A DNA stretch of 16,438 nt from DATILI01 sp035476635 (GTDB taxonomy: Bacteria > Pseudomonadota > Gammaproteobacteria > Burkholderiales > Burkholderiaceae_C). The stretch covers positions 1-16,438 of the forward strand of contig DATILI010000277.1 in the NCBI GenBank assembly GCA_035476635.1, given 5' to 3'. The first letter of the stretch is position 1. Each line of letters opens with the position of its first letter. Shown here in pieces: positions 5,951 to 13,286 of the stretch. The notes beneath the pieces were generated by a model. That model searched no databases and was not told where the DNA came from. It was given only the letters and a program-made list of their open reading frames with translations. Both the position numbers and the translations under genes were made by a program.

Positions 5951-6790
5951 ATGACAGTGAATGAAAGCAGCCGGCCCGCCGGTGCAGCACTCCATAAAGT
6001 TGCCATTGCCGGCGCCTCGGGCCGCATGGGTCGCATGCTGATCGAGGCCATTCGCGCCACCGACGATTGCGTGCTGGCTGGTGCGCTGGACATTGCCGCC
6101 AGCCCCGGCATCGGCTCCGACGCGACGGCCTTCCTGGGTTTTGCCAGCGCCGTACCGATCACCGCCGACTTGCAAGCAGGCCTGCAGAACGCGCAGGTGC
6201 TGATCGACTTCACACGGCCCGAAGGCACGCTGGCCCATCTCAAGGCCTGCCGTTCGCTCGGGGTGAAGGCCGTCATCGGCACCACCGGTTTCACTGACGC
6301 GCAAAAGGCGGAAATCGCCGATGCCGCCAAGGACATCGCCATCATGATGGCGCCCAATATGAGCGTCGGCGTCAACGTCACTTTCAAGTTGCTCGAAATG
6401 GCGGCCAAGGCCCTGTCCACCGGCTACGACATCGAGATCATCGAGGCCCACCACCGCCACAAGGTCGATGCGCCCTCGGGCACGGCGCTAAAGATGGGCG
6501 AAGTGATCGCCGATGCACTGGGCCGCGATCTCAAGGACTGCGCCGTCTATGCGCGCGAAGGCGTGACCGGCGCGCGCGACCCGTCGTCCATCGGCTTCTC
6601 GGCCATCCGCGGCGGCGACATCGTGGGCGACCACACCGTGCTGTTTGCCGGCACCGGCGAGCGCATCGAAATTACCCATAAATCATCCAGCCGCACCACC
6701 TATGCAGAGGGCGCCCTGCGCGCCGTGCGCTTTCTTGGCAGCCAGCGGTCCGGCCTGTTCGACATGTTCGACGTCCTGGGCCTCAAATAA
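5951..6790 (+). CDS. dapB: 4-hydroxy-tetrahydrodipicolinate reductase
   Basis: A 279-residue DapB, the NAD(P)H-dependent reductase that makes tetrahydrodipicolinate in the diaminopimelate/lysine pathway, supplying peptidoglycan and protein synthesis. The Rossmann nucleotide-binding loop is GASGRMGR (21-28). GTTGF (110-114) is the conserved active-site strand region. The catalytic segment EAHHRHKVDAPSGTAL (165-180) contains His167 and Lys171, equivalent to the acid/base His and Lys of the E. coli enzyme. The N-terminal dozen residues before LHKVAIAGASG are a slight extension. The ATG at 5951 is the nearest sensible start; the frame is open further upstream only as an overlap with bamE. exbB starts six bases after its stop, so the genes are very likely co-transcribed. 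Confidence 0.96.
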   Translation: MTVNESSRPAGAALHKVAIAGASGRMGRMLIEAIRATDDCVLAGALDIAASPGIGSDATAFLGFASAVPITADLQAGLQNAQVLIDFTRPEGTLAHLKACRSLGVKAVIGTTGFTDAQKAEIADAAKDIAIMMAPNMSVGVNVTFKLLEMAAKALSTGYDIEIIEAHHRHKVDAPSGTALKMGEVIADALGRDLKDCAVYAREGVTGARDPSSIGFSAIRGGDIVGDHTVLFAGTGERIEITHKSSSRTTYAEGALRAVRFLGSQRSGLFDMFDVLGLK

Positions 6791-6796
6791 GCGCGC

Positions 6797-7456
6797 ATGG
6801 GTGTCTTGCAGCTTCTCACCCAGGGCGACGCGGTCACGAAGCTGGTGGCCGTGCTGCTGCTGCTGATGTCGGTGGCCAGCTGGGTGGTGATTCTCTGGAA
6901 GAGCTGGATGCTGCGCCGGGCCAGCGGCGATGTGGTGCGCGGCACGGCCGCGTTCTGGCAATCGCCCTCGATCGACGAAGCGCGCGAAAAACTCCGCGCC
7001 TTCGACCGCGAAGCGCTTCTTCTCCCGCTGGTCAACGCCACGCAACTCGAGGCCAGCGGCACCCTGGCCGGCGCCGGCGACAAATCCCAACAACTTACGC
7101 GCGTGCTGCGCGACGCCTTGCACAGCGTGCTGCATCGCCTGCAATTCGGCCAGGTTTTGCTGGCCACGGTCGGCTCCACGGCGCCTTTTGTCGGGCTGCT
7201 GGGCACGGTCTGGGGCATTTACCACGCGCTCACGGGCATAACAAACGCGGGCCTGATCACGATCGACAAAGTATCGGGCCCGGTCGGCGAGGCGCTCATC
7301 ATGACGGCCGCCGGCCTTGCTGTGGCCATTCCCGCAGTGCTGGCCTACAACGTATTCGGACGCCTGATCGGCCGCATTGAAGCCGATCTGGAAGGCTTTG
7401 CGCGCGACATTCGCGAGCTGCTGATCCACGCTGCGGCCCCACGCACGCCAAACTGA
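6797..7456 (+). CDS. exbB: MotA/TolQ/ExbB proton channel family protein
   Basis: A 219-residue inner-membrane protein with three predicted membrane segments (about 15-36, 120-143 and 162-185) and a cytoplasmic region between the first two, the ExbB/TolQ topology. The motifs STAPFVGLLGTVWGIYHAL and GPVGEALIMTAAGLAVAIP are diagnostic. Thr137, Glu165 and Thr170 align with the pore residues Thr148, Glu176 and Thr181 of E. coli ExbB. With ExbD it forms the proton-driven motor that powers TonB (or a TolA-like protein). exbD follows seven bases downstream. No tonB is in the window, so ExbB and TolQ function cannot be fully separated; the short exbBD pair after dapB favours ExbB. Confidence 0.9.
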   Translation: MGVLQLLTQGDAVTKLVAVLLLLMSVASWVVILWKSWMLRRASGDVVRGTAAFWQSPSIDEAREKLRAFDREALLLPLVNATQLEASGTLAGAGDKSQQLTRVLRDALHSVLHRLQFGQVLLATVGSTAPFVGLLGTVWGIYHALTGITNAGLITIDKVSGPVGEALIMTAAGLAVAIPAVLAYNVFGRLIGRIEADLEGFARDIRELLIHAAAPRTPN

Positions 7457-7463
7457 AGTCGCC

Positions 7464-7880
7464 ATGGCATTTGGCCGCCTCGAACGCACGCCCGGGCACC
7501 GGCCGATGAGCGACATCAACATGACGCCGCTGGTGGACGTGATGCTGGTGCTGGTGGTGATTTTCATCATCACCGCGCCGCTCCTGGCCAGCTCGATCCG
7601 GCTGGATCTGCCGCAAAGCGACGCCGCCAAACCCAATGAAGCGCCCCAGTTCATGACGCTTGCCATCGACAAGGCCGGCCAGGCCTTCCTCAACGACCAG
7701 GCGGTCACCGCCGCGCAGCTCTCCGAGCGGCTGGCCCAGGCCGCCAGCCGCAACCCGGACACCGAGCTGCAGCTGCGCGCCGACGCGACCGTGCCCTATG
7801 GCCGCGTGGTCGAGGTCATGGGCTTGGCCCAGACCGCCGGCTTGAGCCGGATGGGCTTCGTGGCCGAGCCGAAGAAATGA
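7464..7880 (+). CDS. exbD: Biopolymer transport protein ExbD/TolR
   Basis: A 138-residue protein: a short cytoplasmic N-terminus, one membrane segment (about 24-44) and a periplasmic domain. The segment SDINMTPLVDVMLVLVVIFI is the family signature. Asp25 within the membrane segment matches the proton-carrying Asp25 of E. coli ExbD. The periplasmic part ends in the usual VVEVMGLAQTAGLSRMGFV block. It is the partner of the preceding ExbB. Its stop codon overlaps the ATG of the methyltransferase gene by four bases (ATGA at 7877-7880), so the two are probably translationally coupled. Confidence 0.92.
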   Translation: MAFGRLERTPGHRPMSDINMTPLVDVMLVLVVIFIITAPLLASSIRLDLPQSDAAKPNEAPQFMTLAIDKAGQAFLNDQAVTAAQLSERLAQAASRNPDTELQLRADATVPYGRVVEVMGLAQTAGLSRMGFVAEPKK

Positions 7881-8503
7881 TTTCGAGCCACGTGAATCAC
7901 AGCCGCAAGGAATGGGCGCGCCACCTCGACCTGGGATGCGGAACCCGCCCGCGCAATCCCTATCAATGCCATGAGCTGTATGGCATCGACATCAACCCCG
8001 CGGCCTTGAAGGACCAGGGCATGATCCGCCGCGCCAACCTGGCGCGCGAGCCGATCCCGTTCGAGCCGGATTTTTTTGACGCGGTGTCGGCTTACGACTT
8101 TCTGGAGCACATTCCACGCGTGCTCAATGGCGAGCAGGCCGACCAGACCACCTTTCCCTTTGTGCTGCTGATGAACGAGATCTGGCGCGTGCTCAAGCCG
8201 GCAGGGCGCCTGTATGCCGTCACGCCGGGCTACCCGCGGACTGAGGCGTTCCAGGACCCGACCCACGTCAACATCATCACGGACAAGACCCATCTCTATT
8301 TCACCGAGGAAGGGCGCTGCGGTGCACAGGTCTACGGTTTTACGGGCCGCTTCCGCATCCTGCGGGTCCAGTGGCTCCGGCAGAAATACGAGTACGAGCC
8401 GATCCGCAAAAGCGCCGCGCAGCGTTTGCGCAAGATCCTGGACGGCCTATATCGCCGCAACTCCCACCTGCTGTGGGAGCTGGAGGCCGTGAAGCCGGGC
8501 TGA
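7877..8503 (+). CDS. Class I SAM-dependent methyltransferase
   Basis: A 208-residue protein with the class I methyltransferase pattern: motif I LDLGCG (17-22), an acidic residue at the end of strand 2 (GIDIN, Asp38), a YDFLEHI motif where the type 11 family carries it, and the post-motif RVLKPAGRLYAVTPG. The TPGYPRTEAFQDPTHVN block resembles methyltransferases found in polysaccharide and glycan gene sets. The substrate is unknown. It overlaps exbD by four bases and so is the last gene of the bamE-dapB-exbBD run. A glycosyltransferase gene ends head-on 35 bases away, which hints at a surface-glycan role, but this is inference from context. Confidence 0.85.
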   Translation: MISSHVNHSRKEWARHLDLGCGTRPRNPYQCHELYGIDINPAALKDQGMIRRANLAREPIPFEPDFFDAVSAYDFLEHIPRVLNGEQADQTTFPFVLLMNEIWRVLKPAGRLYAVTPGYPRTEAFQDPTHVNIITDKTHLYFTEEGRCGAQVYGFTGRFRILRVQWLRQKYEYEPIRKSAAQRLRKILDGLYRRNSHLLWELEAVKPG

Positions 8504-8538
8504 GCGATGGGGCCCGCCGGGCGGCGTTCAGTCCGGCG

Positions 8539-9369
8539 TCAAATCCACTCGAAACCGGCCGGGTTCCGCAGGCCGTGGACCGAGATGCCATGCTCCGCCA
8601 ACTCGTGCGCCCGGGCCCGTCGGCGCAATGCCTTGAGCCGGCGCCGCGCAAACTGGCGGCCTATCCATTTCTGCTGCAGGAAGCCCTTGAGCAGCCCCCG
8701 GTCGCCCAGACTGGCATTGTTGGACAGGTGCCGTTCCAGTTTCAGGGCCTTCTGCGTGGTCATGCCATAGTGGTGCAGCCAGGAGGCGCCGGCGATGCCC
8801 ATGCGCAGGCCGTGCTGGCGCGCCTTGTGGAAGAAGATCGCGTCCTCGTAGCCCAGCAGGCGGGGCACTGGCATGAAATAGCCTACCTCTTGCCAGACGT
8901 CGGCATGAATAGCCATGCAGACGGCGTGCGCATCGGCGTCCCGCACCGTACCCGCCATGCGGTGGCGGGCCTCTTCGGCGAAGGCCGCGAAATCGTAGTC
9001 CAGCGGGCCCTCCACCATGGACGGGCTGACAATCTGCAGTCGCCGGGCCTGGGCCGTGGCTATCAGGCCATCCAGCCAGCCCGGGGCACAGATCACGTCG
9101 TTGTTCATGACGATGGTCCAGGGCGCCTGCAGGGCCAGCGCACCCTGGTTCCAGGCGACGCCACAACCCAGGTTGACCTGGTTCAGGATGACGGCGCCGA
9201 AAGGCTGTTGCTCAAGATAGGCCTGCGTGCCGTCAGTGGAGCCGTTGTCGACCACCGCCACACGTTTCAAGTCCACACCGGTCGCGACCAGGCTGTCCAC
9301 ACATTGGCGGGTGTAGTCGAGCTGGTTGTAGCAGGCAAAGGTGATGGCGTACTGGTCGGAGGCGGGCAT
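8539..9369 (-). CDS. Glycosyltransferase family 2 protein
   Basis: About 276 residues from the ATG at 9369. The N-terminal GT-A domain starts with ITFACYNQLDYTRQCVDSL, followed by VVDNGSTDGT (Asp41), the NLGCGVAWNQG block and the metal-binding MNNDV (Asn89-Asn90-Asp91, the DXD equivalent). The later GYEDAIFF motif carries the acidic pair expected of the acceptor/base region. This is the pattern of rhamnosyltransferase-like and other GT2 enzymes that extend surface polysaccharides; donor and acceptor are unknown. The C-terminus is rich in Arg (RQFARRRLKALRRRARA), suggesting membrane or nucleic-acid-like charge contacts. The frame extends to a GTG at 9426, but the added residues do not look like GT2 and neither start has a Shine-Dalgarno sequence. 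Confidence 0.88.
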   Translation of the reverse strand: MPASDQYAITFACYNQLDYTRQCVDSLVATGVDLKRVAVVDNGSTDGTQAYLEQQPFGAVILNQVNLGCGVAWNQGALALQAPWTIVMNNDVICAPGWLDGLIATAQARRLQIVSPSMVEGPLDYDFAAFAEEARHRMAGTVRDADAHAVCMAIHADVWQEVGYFMPVPRLLGYEDAIFFHKARQHGLRMGIAGASWLHHYGMTTQKALKLERHLSNNASLGDRGLLKGFLQQKWIGRQFARRRLKALRRRARAHELAEHGISVHGLRNPAGFEWI

Positions 9370-9430
9370 ATAGCGGGTTCGTCTTTGGGAAGCGATGTGC
9401 CACCCAAGCCGGAGCAAGGCGGCCACAGCC

Positions 9431-9440
9431 TAGAATTATG
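9431..9440. promoter_or_regulatory. Overlapping divergent -10-like boxes of leuS and the glycosyltransferase gene
   Basis: TAGAAT on the plus strand (9431-9436, five of six to consensus) points toward leuS. CATAAT on the minus strand (complement of 9435-9440, five of six) points toward the glycosyltransferase gene. The two boxes share two bases. The -35 partners are weak on both strands, so the assignment is tentative. Confidence 0.3.
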
Positions 9441-9460
9441 GCAGTCCTCCAATTTTCCCA

Positions 9461-12121
9461 ATGCAAGACAAATACAGCCACATCGACGTTGAGCGCGCCG
9501 CGCACAGCCACTGGAACGCGCGCGATGCCTACCGCGTGACCGAGGACGCGAGCAGGAAGAAGTTCTACGCCTGCTCCATGCTGCCCTACCCCAGCGGCAA
9601 GCTGCACATGGGCCATGTGCGCAACTACACCATCAACGACATGCTCACGCGCTACCTGCGCATGAACGGCTACAACGTACTGATGCCCATGGGTTGGGAC
9701 GCCTTCGGCCTGCCGGCCGAGAACGCCGCACTCAAGAACGGCGTGCCGCCCGCGCAGTGGACCTACGACAACATCGCCTACATGAAAAAGCAGATGCAGG
9801 CGATGGGACTGGCCATCGACTGGAGCCGCGAAGTGGCCACCTGCGACCCCAGCTACTACAAGTGGAACCAGTGGCTGTTTCTCAAGATGCTGGAAAAAGG
9901 CATTGCCTACCGCAAGACCCAGGTGGTGAACTGGGACCCGGTGGACCAGACCGTGCTGGCCAATGAGCAGGTGATCGACGGCAAGGGCTGGCGCACCGGC
10001 GCCGTGGTCGAGAAGCGCGAAATCCCGGGCTACTACCTCAAGATCACCGACTACGCCGAGGAGCTGCTGGACCACGTGCAGCACAAGCTGCCGGGCTGGC
10101 CCGAGCGGGTCAAGCTGATGCAGGAAAACTGGATCGGCAAGAGCGAAGGCGTGCGCTTTGCCTTCACGCACGACATCCATGACGACGGCGGCGCGCTGAT
10201 CGGCGATGGCAAGATGTACGTGTTCACCACGCGTGCCGACACCATCATGGGAGTGACTTTCTGCGCCGTGGCGCCCGAGCATCCGCTGGCCACGCAAGCC
10301 GCCAAGTCGAACCCGAAGCTGGCCGCCTTCATCGAGGAATGCAAGAAGGGCGGCACGACCGAAGCCGAACTCGCCGTGCGCGAAAAAGAAGGCATGCCGA
10401 CGGGCCTGAAGGTCACGCACCCGCTCAACGGGCACTTGATCGACCTGTGGGTCGGCAACTACGTGCTGATGGGCTACGGCGACGGCGCCGTGATGGGTGT
10501 GCCGGCACACGACGAGCGTGACTTTGTCTTCGCGCTCAAATACGGCCTGCCCATCGTCGAGGTGGTGCTGGTGGACGGCGAGCACTACAACTACCACCAG
10601 TGGCAAGACTGGTACGGCGACAAGCAGCGCGGCGTGACCATCAACTCCGACATCTTCAGCGGCATGCGCTACCAGGAAGCGGTGGACGCCGTGGCCCAGG
10701 CACTGGCTGAAAAAGGCCTGGGCGAGAAGAAGACCACCTGGCGCCTGCGCGATTGGGGCGTGAGCCGCCAGCGCTACTGGGGCACGCCGATCCCCATGAT
10801 CCATTGCGACGAGCACGGCGCCGTGCCCGTGCCAGAAAAAGACCTGCCGGTGGTGCTACCCACCGACTGCGTGCCCGACGGCTCCGGCAACCCGCTGCAC
10901 AAGCACGAAGGTTTCCACGCCGGCGTCACCTGCCCCATCTGCGGCAAGGCCGCGCGGCGCGAAACCGACACCATGGACACCTTCGTCGATTCTTCCTGGT
11001 ACTTCATGCGCTATTGCGACCCGAAGAACGACCAGGCGATGGTGGCCGAAGGCGCCGACTACTGGGCGCCGATGGATCAATACATCGGCGGCATCGAGCA
11101 CGCCATCCTGCACCTGCTGTACGCGCGCTTCTGGACCAAGGTGATGCGCGACCTCGGCCTCGTGAAGATCGACGAGCCGTTCACCAAGCTGCTGACGCAA
11201 GGCATGGTGCTCAACCACATCTACTCGCGCAAGAGCGACAAGGGTGGCATCGAATACTTCTGGCCAGACGAGGTGGAAGACATCCACGACGCCAATGGCA
11301 AGGTCGTGGGCGCAAAACGCAAGAGTGATGGCCTGCTGGTGGACTACGAAGGCGTGGGCACCATGAGCAAGAGCAAGAACAATGGCGTCGACCCGCAAGA
11401 CCTGATCGAGAAGTACGGCGCCGACACGGCCCGCCTGTACACCATGTTCACCGCGCCGCCCGAAGCCACGCTCGAATGGAACGATGCGGCGGTGGAAGGC
11501 TCGTACCGCTTTCTGCGCCGGACCTGGAACTTCGGCGCCAAGCTGGCCGCGATGGATTCGGTCAAGGCCAACGCCAGCGTGGCGGGCGCCGGCAGCTTGA
11601 AGGACGTGCAGTTCGGCAAGCAGGCCAAGGCCCTGCGGCTGGAGATCCACAGCGTGCTCAAGCAGGTCGACTACGACTACCAGCGCATGCAATACAACAC
11701 GGTGGTGTCGGGCGCGATGAAGCTGCTCAACGCCCTCGAAGACTTCAAGGCCCTTGACGACGCCGGCGCGCAGGTCGCGCTGATCGAAGGCTTCAGCATC
11801 CTGCTGCGCTGCCTGTACCCGGTTACGCCGCACATCACCCACACGCTGTGGAGCGAGCTGGGCTATGCCGGCCAGCTTGGCGAGCTGCTGGACGCGCCCT
11901 GGCCCAAGCTGGATGAAAGCGCCTTGCAACAGGACGAGATCGAGCTGATGCTGCAGGTCAACGGCAAGCTGCGCGGTGCCATCCATGTGCCCGCCGGCGC
12001 CTCGAAGGAAGAGATCGAGAAGATCGCCCTGCACAGCGAAGCCTTCATCAAGCAGGCTGACGGCGCGGCGCCCAAGAAAATCATCGTGGTGCCCGGCCGC
12101 CTGGTCAACATCGTGGTCTGA
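9461..12121 (+). CDS. leuS: Leucyl-tRNA synthetase
   Basis: An 886-residue class Ia aminoacyl-tRNA synthetase that charges tRNA-Leu. The HIGH motif appears as HMGH (49-52). The CP1 editing domain carries the threonine-rich TTRADT stretch (256-261). The class signature MSKSKNNGVDPQ has the KMSKS loop as TMSKS (634-638), with the first lysine replaced by threonine. A CPICGK cysteine pair lies in the zinc-ribbon position, and DTFVDSSWYFMRY is the standard LeuRS block. The C-terminus (KKIIVVPGRLVNIVV) is complete. The ATG at 9461 gives the normal N-terminus; no Shine-Dalgarno sequence is visible. lptE begins two bases after its stop, the usual leuS-lptE pairing. Confidence 0.98.
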   Translation: MQDKYSHIDVERAAHSHWNARDAYRVTEDASRKKFYACSMLPYPSGKLHMGHVRNYTINDMLTRYLRMNGYNVLMPMGWDAFGLPAENAALKNGVPPAQWTYDNIAYMKKQMQAMGLAIDWSREVATCDPSYYKWNQWLFLKMLEKGIAYRKTQVVNWDPVDQTVLANEQVIDGKGWRTGAVVEKREIPGYYLKITDYAEELLDHVQHKLPGWPERVKLMQENWIGKSEGVRFAFTHDIHDDGGALIGDGKMYVFTTRADTIMGVTFCAVAPEHPLATQAAKSNPKLAAFIEECKKGGTTEAELAVREKEGMPTGLKVTHPLNGHLIDLWVGNYVLMGYGDGAVMGVPAHDERDFVFALKYGLPIVEVVLVDGEHYNYHQWQDWYGDKQRGVTINSDIFSGMRYQEAVDAVAQALAEKGLGEKKTTWRLRDWGVSRQRYWGTPIPMIHCDEHGAVPVPEKDLPVVLPTDCVPDGSGNPLHKHEGFHAGVTCPICGKAARRETDTMDTFVDSSWYFMRYCDPKNDQAMVAEGADYWAPMDQYIGGIEHAILHLLYARFWTKVMRDLGLVKIDEPFTKLLTQGMVLNHIYSRKSDKGGIEYFWPDEVEDIHDANGKVVGAKRKSDGLLVDYEGVGTMSKSKNNGVDPQDLIEKYGADTARLYTMFTAPPEATLEWNDAAVEGSYRFLRRTWNFGAKLAAMDSVKANASVAGAGSLKDVQFGKQAKALRLEIHSVLKQVDYDYQRMQYNTVVSGAMKLLNALEDFKALDDAGAQVALIEGFSILLRCLYPVTPHITHTLWSELGYAGQLGELLDAPWPKLDESALQQDEIELMLQVNGKLRGAIHVPAGASKEEIEKIALHSEAFIKQADGAAPKKIIVVPGRLVNIVV

Positions 12122-12123
12122 AC

Positions 12124-12621
12124 ATGCTGCGCCGCACCCTGCTCCTGACCCCCGCCGCGCTGGCCCTGAGTGCCTGCGGCTTCCAGCTGCGCCAGGCCCC
12201 GAATTTCGCGTTCAGCGAGATCTATGTCGGCATGCCGGAGCAGTCGACCCTGGGCAACGAGCTCAAGCGCCAGATCGCGGCCAGCGGCAAAGTGGAGCTG
12301 ATCACCGACCCCAAGAAGGTGGCCGACGCGCAGGTGGTGTTCGAAAGCCTGGTCGACCAACGCGAAAAAGTGGTGGTCGGCCTCAATGCGGCCGGCCAGG
12401 TGCGCGAATTCCAGTTGCGGCTGCGCTTCAAGTTCCGCCTGCGCGGCCGCGAAGGCAAGCCCTTGATTGCCGACACCGAAATCCTGCAGCAGCGCGACAT
12501 CAGCTTCAACGAATCCGCCGTGCTGGCCAAGGAGGCGGAAGAGGCCCTGCTGTACCGCGACATGCAGTCGGACATCGTGCAGCAGATCTTGCGCCGGTTG
12601 GCGGCGGTGAAGGAATTATGA
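12124..12621 (+). CDS. lptE: LPS-assembly lipoprotein LptE
   Basis: A 165-residue outer-membrane lipoprotein. LptE plugs the LptD barrel and helps insert LPS into the outer leaflet. The signal peptide MLRRTLLLTPAALALSAC ends in a lipobox with Cys18 as the lipidated residue, and the mature protein opens with GFQLR, the LptE hallmark. The ADAQVVFE, NAAGQVREFQLRLRF and ISFNESAVLAKEAEE blocks fit the family. It starts two bases after leuS and is probably translated from the same mRNA. In most relatives holA overlaps its stop codon (TTATGA); here that ATG leads only into a 20-codon frame inside a palindromic repeat, so the operon partner is missing. Confidence 0.93.
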   Translation: MLRRTLLLTPAALALSACGFQLRQAPNFAFSEIYVGMPEQSTLGNELKRQIAASGKVELITDPKKVADAQVVFESLVDQREKVVVGLNAAGQVREFQLRLRFKFRLRGREGKPLIADTEILQQRDISFNESAVLAKEAEEALLYRDMQSDIVQQILRRLAAVKEL

Positions 12622-12625
12622 GAAC

Positions 12626-12665
12626 TTGCGGGACAGACCGAAGCGTAGCGGAGCTCTGTCCTCAA
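12626..12665. repeat. Palindromic repeat directly after lptE
   Basis: GGACAGA (12631-12637) and TCTGTCC (12655-12661) form a perfect 7-bp stem around a 17-base loop with CGAAGCGTAGCGGAG. A further TTG/CAA pairing outside (12626-12628 with 12663-12665) lengthens it with one bulge. From general knowledge, the GGGACAGA...TCTGTCC form with a CGAAGCG-type loop occurs repeatedly in Comamonadaceae genomes. It lies four bases after the lptE stop and just before the Lrp-type gene; it may act as a terminator or mark a rearrangement junction. Confidence 0.6.
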
Positions 12666-12684
12666 CTGATTTGGGGCTAGCGCC

Positions 12685-13161
12685 ATGGAGCTCGACCGCG
12701 CCGACCTCAAGCTGCTCGAGCTGCTGCAACGTGACGGCCGCACCACGGTGCAGGCCTTGTCCGAAGCCATTCACCTGTCGGCCCGCGCCACGCTGAACCG
12801 GGTGCGCAAACTTGAAGAGCACGGCCTGATCGAGGGCTACCGCGCGCTGGTCAACCGCGACGCTTTGGGCGACCTGGTCTCGGTATTCGCCGAGATCGCA
12901 CTCAAGGACCAGCGCCAGGCCACGGTGCAGCGGTTTGAGAAGCGCATGGCCACCACGCCCGAGGTCGTCGCCTGCTACCTGATCAGCGGGCGCTATGACT
13001 ACCTGGTGCGCGTGGCCTGCCGCGACCTCGGCACCTACCGCGACCTCACCAGCACCTGGCTCGACGACGTCGGCCTGGGCATCGAAAAGATCGTGACCAA
13101 CACCGAGCTCCAGACCGTCAAGGAGTTCGCCGGCTTCCCCTTGCCGCCGGCCAGGCCCTGA
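12685..13161 (+). CDS. Lrp/AsnC family transcriptional regulator
   Basis: A 158-residue regulator with the standard two-part Lrp/AsnC form. The N-terminal helix-turn-helix (about 4-50) reads LDRADLKLLELLQRDGRTTV and then LSEAIHLSARATLNRVRKLEEHGLI. The C-terminal RAM ligand-binding domain (about 65-148) includes EVVACYLISGRYDYLVRVAC and the TNTELQTVKEF end. Such proteins sense amino acids and usually form octamers that wrap DNA. It lies 125 bases upstream of the arginine/ornithine fusion gene on the same strand, so that gene is its most likely target, with arginine or ornithine as likely ligand; this is inference from position. The ATG at 12685 lacks a Shine-Dalgarno sequence. Confidence 0.92.
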   Translation: MELDRADLKLLELLQRDGRTTVQALSEAIHLSARATLNRVRKLEEHGLIEGYRALVNRDALGDLVSVFAEIALKDQRQATVQRFEKRMATTPEVVACYLISGRYDYLVRVACRDLGTYRDLTSTWLDDVGLGIEKIVTNTELQTVKEFAGFPLPPARP

Positions 13162-13167
13162 ACGCCG

Positions 13168-13192
13168 ACTTCCGATTCGGAAGTAGAACTAC
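13168..13192. promoter_or_regulatory. Operator-like double palindrome upstream of the fusion gene
   Basis: ACTTCCGA-T-TCGGAAGT (13168-13184) is a perfect 17-bp palindrome, and it overlaps GTAG-AA-CTAC (13183-13192), a perfect 10-bp one. They lie seven bases after the regulator's stop and about 95 bases before the fusion gene's start, a good place for an Lrp-type operator. The central base spacing is too tight for a classical hairpin terminator and no T run follows. Binding by the adjacent regulator is inference. Confidence 0.5.
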
Positions 13193-13273
13193 CTCACGGC
13201 GACCGCCAATGTCGCTCCAGGCGGCTCGATTCACCACCGCCGCCACACCGCGCCTCTTAGACTTTCCCTAACC

Positions 13274-13279
13274 AAGGAG
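13274..13279 (+). promoter_or_regulatory. Ribosome binding site of the fusion gene
   Basis: AAGGAG, seven bases before the ATG at 13287. It fixes the start and is one of the few strong Shine-Dalgarno sites in the window, consistent with an efficiently translated, independently controlled gene. Confidence 0.8.
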
Positions 13280-13286
13280 AAACGTC

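Noticed and set aside
8504..8538. GC-rich mini-palindrome GCCCGCCGGGC between the methyltransferase and glycosyltransferase ends
   Set aside because: A 5-bp stem with one-base centre cannot form a stable hairpin and there is no T run, so I do not call it a terminator.
9233..10816. 527-codon open frame on the minus strand across the leuS start
   Set aside because: It lies antisense to strongly conserved leuS codons and spans into the glycosyltransferase gene. Its His/Val/Ala-rich product has no family features; high GC content explains the lack of stops.
10856..12034. 392-codon minus-strand open frame within leuS
   Set aside because: It is antisense to conserved LeuRS sequence, with composition typical of a shadow frame.
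12618..12680. 20-codon frame starting in the lptE stop overlap (MRTCGTDRSV...)
   Set aside because: It is made almost entirely of the palindromic repeat and does not resemble HolA or any protein family.
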